From the NCBI GenBank assembly GCA_002427805.1, contig DIZB01000019.1, positions 1 through 10,250 on the forward strand: 10,250 nt of DNA, written 5' to 3'. The stretch's first letter is position 1; every line of letters starts with the position of its first letter. Position numbers and translations under genes: made by a program. The notes under the pieces are model-generated. The model was not told where the DNA came from, searched no databases, and saw only the letters and a list, made by a program, of their open reading frames with translations. The DNA comes from Candidatus Saccharibacteria bacterium UBA6039. GTDB taxonomy: Bacteria; Patescibacteriota; Saccharimonadia; Saccharimonadales; Saccharimonadaceae. This document shows positions 7,049 to 10,250 of this stretch, piece after piece.

Positions 7049-7057
7049 TGCTATAAT
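7049..7057 (+). promoter_or_regulatory. Extended -10 promoter of the PBP gene
   Basis: TGCTATAAT contains a perfect TATAAT (7052-7057) with the TG extension. A partial -35 candidate, CTTTAC, lies at 7030-7035 with 16-base spacing. The predicted start near 7064 leaves a leader of about 27 bases before the GTG at 7091. Confidence 0.65.
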
Positions 7058-7090
7058 GGACAGTGATATTGCTTATGGGAAAATATAACT

Positions 7091-9739
7091 GTGGCTAAAA
7101 AACCATCACATTCAGGTAAATTGAGCCTGTACTCTAATTTGTCACACCGTCGTAAGACCAAGAAGGATGCTGAGTCGCGTAAACACGCTCAGTACCTAGC
7201 AACCTTGCCGAAACATCCTGTAAAACGATTCTTTTATCGTCTGCACCCGAAACGATTCTGGGCATACTGGTTTAGTAAGCGCGGCGCTATTATGGCGCTT
7301 AAGGTTGCTGGAGTCGGGCTTCTCCTCTTAGCGCTCCTTGTCGGCGGCCTTTTTGCCTACTTCCGTAAGGACCTTGATTCTATTCGTCCGGATGAACTCG
7401 CAAAGCGCGTCCAATCAACCGTTACAACCTACTTAGATCGCAACGGACAAGTTCTCTGGCAAGACGAAGGTGGCGGTAATTATAAACTCGTTGTCGCTAG
7501 TGGAGACCTCAGTAAATACTTAAAGGAAGCGACTGTCGCCATCGAAGACAGAGACTTTTATAAGCATGGCGGTGTCAGTCCAATTGGACTCGCACGAGCG
7601 GTTGTGAATAACGTGACAGGCGGTGACACTCAAGGTGGTTCGACGCTTACTCAACAGCTCGTAAAGCAAGTATTCTTTTCGAGCGAAGCAACAGATCGTG
7701 GCGGCGTCAGTGGTATCGCACGTAAAATAAAAGAGCTCATCCTGTCTGTTGAAGTTGAACGTATGTATGATAAAGACCAAATACTCACGCTTTACCTGAA
7801 CGAATCACCATATGGTGGTCCAAGGAATGGCGCAGAATCTGGTGCACAAACGTACTTTGGGAAGTCTGCTAAAGACCTCACTATTCCCGAGGCAGCGTTA
7901 CTCGCATCTATCCCACAAAACCCAACAACATTCAACCCATACCGACTGACGCCTGATGCTCACGACGCACTGATAGCACGTCAACATACCGTTATCGATA
8001 ATATGGTTGAACAAGGTTACATATCAAAGGCTGACGGTGACGCTGCCAAGGCATATCCAATCCTCGACCACATCAACCCTGAGCCGGACCAGACTGCAAA
8101 CATCAAAGCACCTCACTTCGTGCAAATGGTACGTAGTGAACTTGAGAGCGAACTTGGCGCGACAACTGTCGGACAGGGTGGACTCACCGTCACGACAACA
8201 CTCGACCTCCGTATTCAAAGCAAACTCGAGGATGCTATGACGGCGATGTTTAACTCTTCACTTCCAAAAAGCGCAGGCTTCAGTAACGGAGCTGCGACAG
8301 TTGAAGATACTCAAACTGGTCAGATTGTCGCCATGCTGGGTAGTAGAAGCTTCACCTATCCAGGGTACGGGCAAGATAACGCAGCGCTGTCATACATTCA
8401 GCCTGGATCAACGGTCAAACCACTTGTCTACTCGCAACTATTCCAACAAAAAGCAGCAGGCCAAGCTAACTATGGTAGCGGAAGTATTCTAAAAGACGAA
8501 AATATCAATAGTCTCTACTGTAATAATACATGTGATGTACAGAACGCCGACCGTAAGTTCCTAGGTAATATAAGCATTCGTTCGAGTCTCGCAACCTCAC
8601 GTAATATCCCGGCAATTAAAGCCATGGCAATCAATGGCATCACGCCAACTCTTGACGAAATACATGCCATGGGTGCATCAAGCTACTGTACACAAGGTAC
8701 GGAAACCGAAGTAGGCCTTGCAGCTGCAATTGGTGGGTGTGGCGTACGTCAAGTCGATCTCGTCAACGCCTATGCCTCACTCGCTCGTCAGGGCGTCTAC
8801 AAGCCACAATCAAGCATCTTAAAGGTCACTAATACCAGTGGTGATGTGTTGCAACAATGGACTGACCCAGCTGGCAAGCGAATTGTCGACGCACAGTCTA
8901 CCTACATCGTCAGCGACATCCTGAACGACGACGCAGCTCGTACGCCACTCGACGGCTACCACGCGACTGGTATGTATATTCCTGGCGTCATGACAGCAAC
9001 AAAGACTGGTACATCTGACCGCGGCGGATTCGCAAAAGACATTTGGATGATGAGCTACAGCCCAGCTCTTACTATGGGCGTATGGCTCGGTAACTCAGAT
9101 GCGACAGTCCTTAAGAATGGCCGTTCATCAATGCCTGGTCCGATCATTGCAAGTGTGATGGCATATGCACACCAAACAGTCTACGCGAGTGAAGGCAAAT
9201 GGAAAGCTGGTGACTGGTTCACGCAACCTGCTGGTATCCAAAAAGTCGGCAAAGAGCTATACCCATCGTGGTGGAGCGCAACACAAGGTCAGACAAATAC
9301 GCAACTCGACTTCGATAAAGTCTCGAAATATAAGGCTACCCAATACACGCCAGCAAGTGCTAAAATTACGCTCGCCGTCACAAAGTCAACTGACCCTATT
9401 ACGAAGTCAGACGTATACAGCAACGTACCTGATGGCTACGACGCAACGAAAGATGATAACGTTCACCTTGCTGGAGATACGCCTCCCTCAATAGTTGGCA
9501 ATATCAAAGTCCAACCCGGCACCGGCGCCAGTACATGGACAATTACAGTGAAAACCGCTACTGGATCTAATGCAAACCCAGCAATTGGTGGAGTAACGGT
9601 AGTAGTTGGTTCATCAACATTAACGGCGACATCGTCTGATGGCGTGACATATGTTGCAACATATACGGGTGCTACGCTACCGACAGGATCCGCTACTGTC
9701 ACGGACCAAGATCTTTACACTGTCACTGGTAACTTTTAG
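7091..9739 (+). CDS. Bifunctional class A penicillin-binding protein (PBP1A type)
   Basis: This enzyme polymerises lipid II into glycan strands (GT51 glycosyltransferase) and cross-links stem peptides (transpeptidase) on the outer face of the membrane. The 882 residues comprise a strongly basic cytoplasmic N-terminus (1-68), one membrane helix (about 69-91), the GT51 domain and a penicillin-binding domain. GT51 shows EDRDFYKHGG with catalytic Glu152, GGSTLTQQ (182-189), RKIKE (211-215) and the LYLNESPYG segment (234-242). The transpeptidase has PGSTVK with nucleophile Ser440 and Lys443, SRN (503-505) and KTGTS (638-642). The end (about 797-882) is a Thr/Gly/Val-rich region, probably an Ig-like beta sandwich. 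Four cysteines (477, 481, 533, 550) all lie in the extracytoplasmic domain. Start is GTG, chosen because the basic tail begins with MAKKPS; a weak GGGA lies 10 bases upstream. It is divergent from tyrS and ends before a strong terminator. Confidence 0.96.
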   Translation: MAKKPSHSGKLSLYSNLSHRRKTKKDAESRKHAQYLATLPKHPVKRFFYRLHPKRFWAYWFSKRGAIMALKVAGVGLLLLALLVGGLFAYFRKDLDSIRPDELAKRVQSTVTTYLDRNGQVLWQDEGGGNYKLVVASGDLSKYLKEATVAIEDRDFYKHGGVSPIGLARAVVNNVTGGDTQGGSTLTQQLVKQVFFSSEATDRGGVSGIARKIKELILSVEVERMYDKDQILTLYLNESPYGGPRNGAESGAQTYFGKSAKDLTIPEAALLASIPQNPTTFNPYRLTPDAHDALIARQHTVIDNMVEQGYISKADGDAAKAYPILDHINPEPDQTANIKAPHFVQMVRSELESELGATTVGQGGLTVTTTLDLRIQSKLEDAMTAMFNSSLPKSAGFSNGAATVEDTQTGQIVAMLGSRSFTYPGYGQDNAALSYIQPGSTVKPLVYSQLFQQKAAGQANYGSGSILKDENINSLYCNNTCDVQNADRKFLGNISIRSSLATSRNIPAIKAMAINGITPTLDEIHAMGASSYCTQGTETEVGLAAAIGGCGVRQVDLVNAYASLARQGVYKPQSSILKVTNTSGDVLQQWTDPAGKRIVDAQSTYIVSDILNDDAARTPLDGYHATGMYIPGVMTATKTGTSDRGGFAKDIWMMSYSPALTMGVWLGNSDATVLKNGRSSMPGPIIASVMAYAHQTVYASEGKWKAGDWFTQPAGIQKVGKELYPSWWSATQGQTNTQLDFDKVSKYKATQYTPASAKITLAVTKSTDPITKSDVYSNVPDGYDATKDDNVHLAGDTPPSIVGNIKVQPGTGASTWTITVKTATGSNANPAIGGVTVVVGSSTLTATSSDGVTYVATYTGATLPTGSATVTDQDLYTVTGNF

Positions 9740-9757
9740 AGTCGTATCTCGTATATA

Positions 9758-9785
9758 AAAATAGCCCGATCGTACGGGCTATTTT
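9758..9785. terminator. Bidirectional rho-independent terminator
   Basis: A perfect 11-bp stem (AAAATAGCCCG at 9758-9768 and CGGGCTATTTT at 9775-9785) encloses a 6-base loop. The GC core with A/T outer ends gives a T run in both directions, better on the minus strand, where it reads TTTTTATATAC. It lies between the convergent PBP gene (stop at 9739) and the minus-strand gene ending at 9801, and probably serves both. Confidence 0.88.
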
Positions 9786-9800
9786 ACTTCTTGATATCAA

Positions 9801-10237
9801 CTATTGATTATTTAATAGACGAATCAGGTCGTCTTCATTCTGTGCTGACGTACGAGGCTTTTTAGGAGCCTTTGGCGCTTGCGCGCGTTGTTGTTCGTTT
9901 TGGTTACTGGCATTGTTCTGGCGAGGTTGATACGGCTTACGAGGTGCACGCGGATTGGTACTGCGAGTAGCCAGTCGTTGATCATTATGATCACTATGAA
10001 ATGCCACAACCGCTGGCTGAGGCGCAGCGGCAATAACCTTAGGCTTAGTCGGCTCAACAATCTGAGGGACAGGGGTAGGCTGAACGCGTGGCGGACGAGT
10101 CGTTTTCGAAGGCTTTGTAAACGGTTGCTTTACTTGCTCTTGGCGCTCAACGAGTTTTGCAAACATCATCTTACCGGCAGCAGTTTGAAGACTTCGAATA
10201 AACTCAATTTCAACCGTTTTACCGATCAGCTTATTGG
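9801..10237 (-). CDS. Unrecognised protein with Pro/Gln/Lys-rich tail, C-terminal fragment (5' end missing)
   Basis: The frame is open from the adapter at 10238 to a TAG at 9801, giving 144 residues of C-terminal sequence. The first 35 residues (NKLIGKTVEIEFIRSLQTAA onward, to LVERQEQ) look folded: a beta strand followed by an amphipathic helix, presumably the end of a larger domain. The next roughly 95 residues are low complexity, rich in Pro, Lys, Arg, Gln and Asn, and basic, so probably disordered. The last residues, EDDLIRLLNNQ, are an acidic then amphipathic peptide that could be a docking motif. The ATGs at 10169 and 10166 are most likely internal, because coding continues in frame upstream; the stop seen beyond 10238 belongs to adapter sequence. 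I do not recognise the family. The basic tail suggests nucleic acid or protein binding, but this is inference only. Confidence 0.62.
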
Positions 10238-10250
10238 CTGTCTCTTATAC
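10238..10250 (-). other. Nextera/Tn5 mosaic-end adapter remnant
   Basis: CTGTCTCTTATAC is the first 13 bases of the reverse complement of the Tn5 mosaic end (CTGTCTCTTATACACATCT), matching perfectly and pointing inward like the copy at 1-19. It is library adapter, not genomic DNA. Read on the minus strand it contributes an in-frame TAA (10245-10247) that makes the neighbouring gene look complete. Confidence 0.94.

Noticed and set aside
9791..9800. Perfect 10-base palindrome TTGATATCAA just after the minus-strand stop at 9801
   Set aside because: It is AT-rich and isolated, with no second copy nearby to suggest an operator or attachment site.
1..10250. Possible alternative genetic code (TGA as Gly, as in Gracilibacteria and Absconditabacteria)
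   Set aside because: No in-frame TGA interrupts any conserved gene, and TGA is a natural stop at 1048-1050, coupled to the rsmD start.
1..10250. Search by eye for CRISPR arrays, tRNA/rRNA genes, insertion sequences, toxin-antitoxin or defence genes
   Set aside because: None found; gaps between genes are at most about 110 bases and are accounted for by promoters or terminators.

Overview
This window looks like a complete assembly contig, not an excerpt of a larger record. Both ends carry remnants of the Nextera/Tn5 mosaic-end adapter (1-19 and 10238-10250), so the genes at both edges are cut by library preparation. Between them lies compact bacterial DNA of moderate GC content. It uses the standard code: TAA, TAG and TGA all act as stops, and TGA ends the gene at 1048-1863. 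Intergenic gaps are short. My best guess for the source is a Patescibacteria/CPR genome, most likely Candidatus Saccharibacteria (TM7). This rests on the long basic N-terminus of the class A penicillin-binding protein (PBP), the atypical TyrRS signature motif and the use of TGA as stop. The placement is inference and was not tested by a search.

Layout: (i) 21-479 (+), the C-terminal end of a tetratricopeptide-repeat protein. (ii) 6984 down to 506 (-), five tightly packed genes in transcription order: tyrS, a PgcA/PGM2-type phosphohexomutase, recG, a zinc phospholipase C-like protein of unknown role, and rsmD. (iii) 7091-9739 (+), a bifunctional class A PBP, divergent from tyrS. (iv) 10237-9801 (-), the C-terminal part of an unrecognised protein with a long Pro/Gln/Lys-rich tail. 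Perfect hairpins separate the two convergent pairs (495-520 and 9758-9785). Divergent extended -10 promoters lie between tyrS and the PBP gene. No stretch longer than about 110 bases lacks a gene or a site.

Together the genes are mainly housekeeping: tRNA charging, hexose-phosphate interconversion, recombination/fork rescue, 16S rRNA methylation and peptidoglycan synthesis. I see no defence system, mobile element, CRISPR array or RNA gene. The points most worth following are the phospholipase C-like protein, which keeps all eight side-chain zinc ligands of the family but lacks the N-terminal Trp ligand and a signal peptide; the TIGN replacement of the HIGH motif in TyrRS; -10 boxes placed as if for leaderless transcripts of pgm and recG; and the adapter-derived false gene ends.
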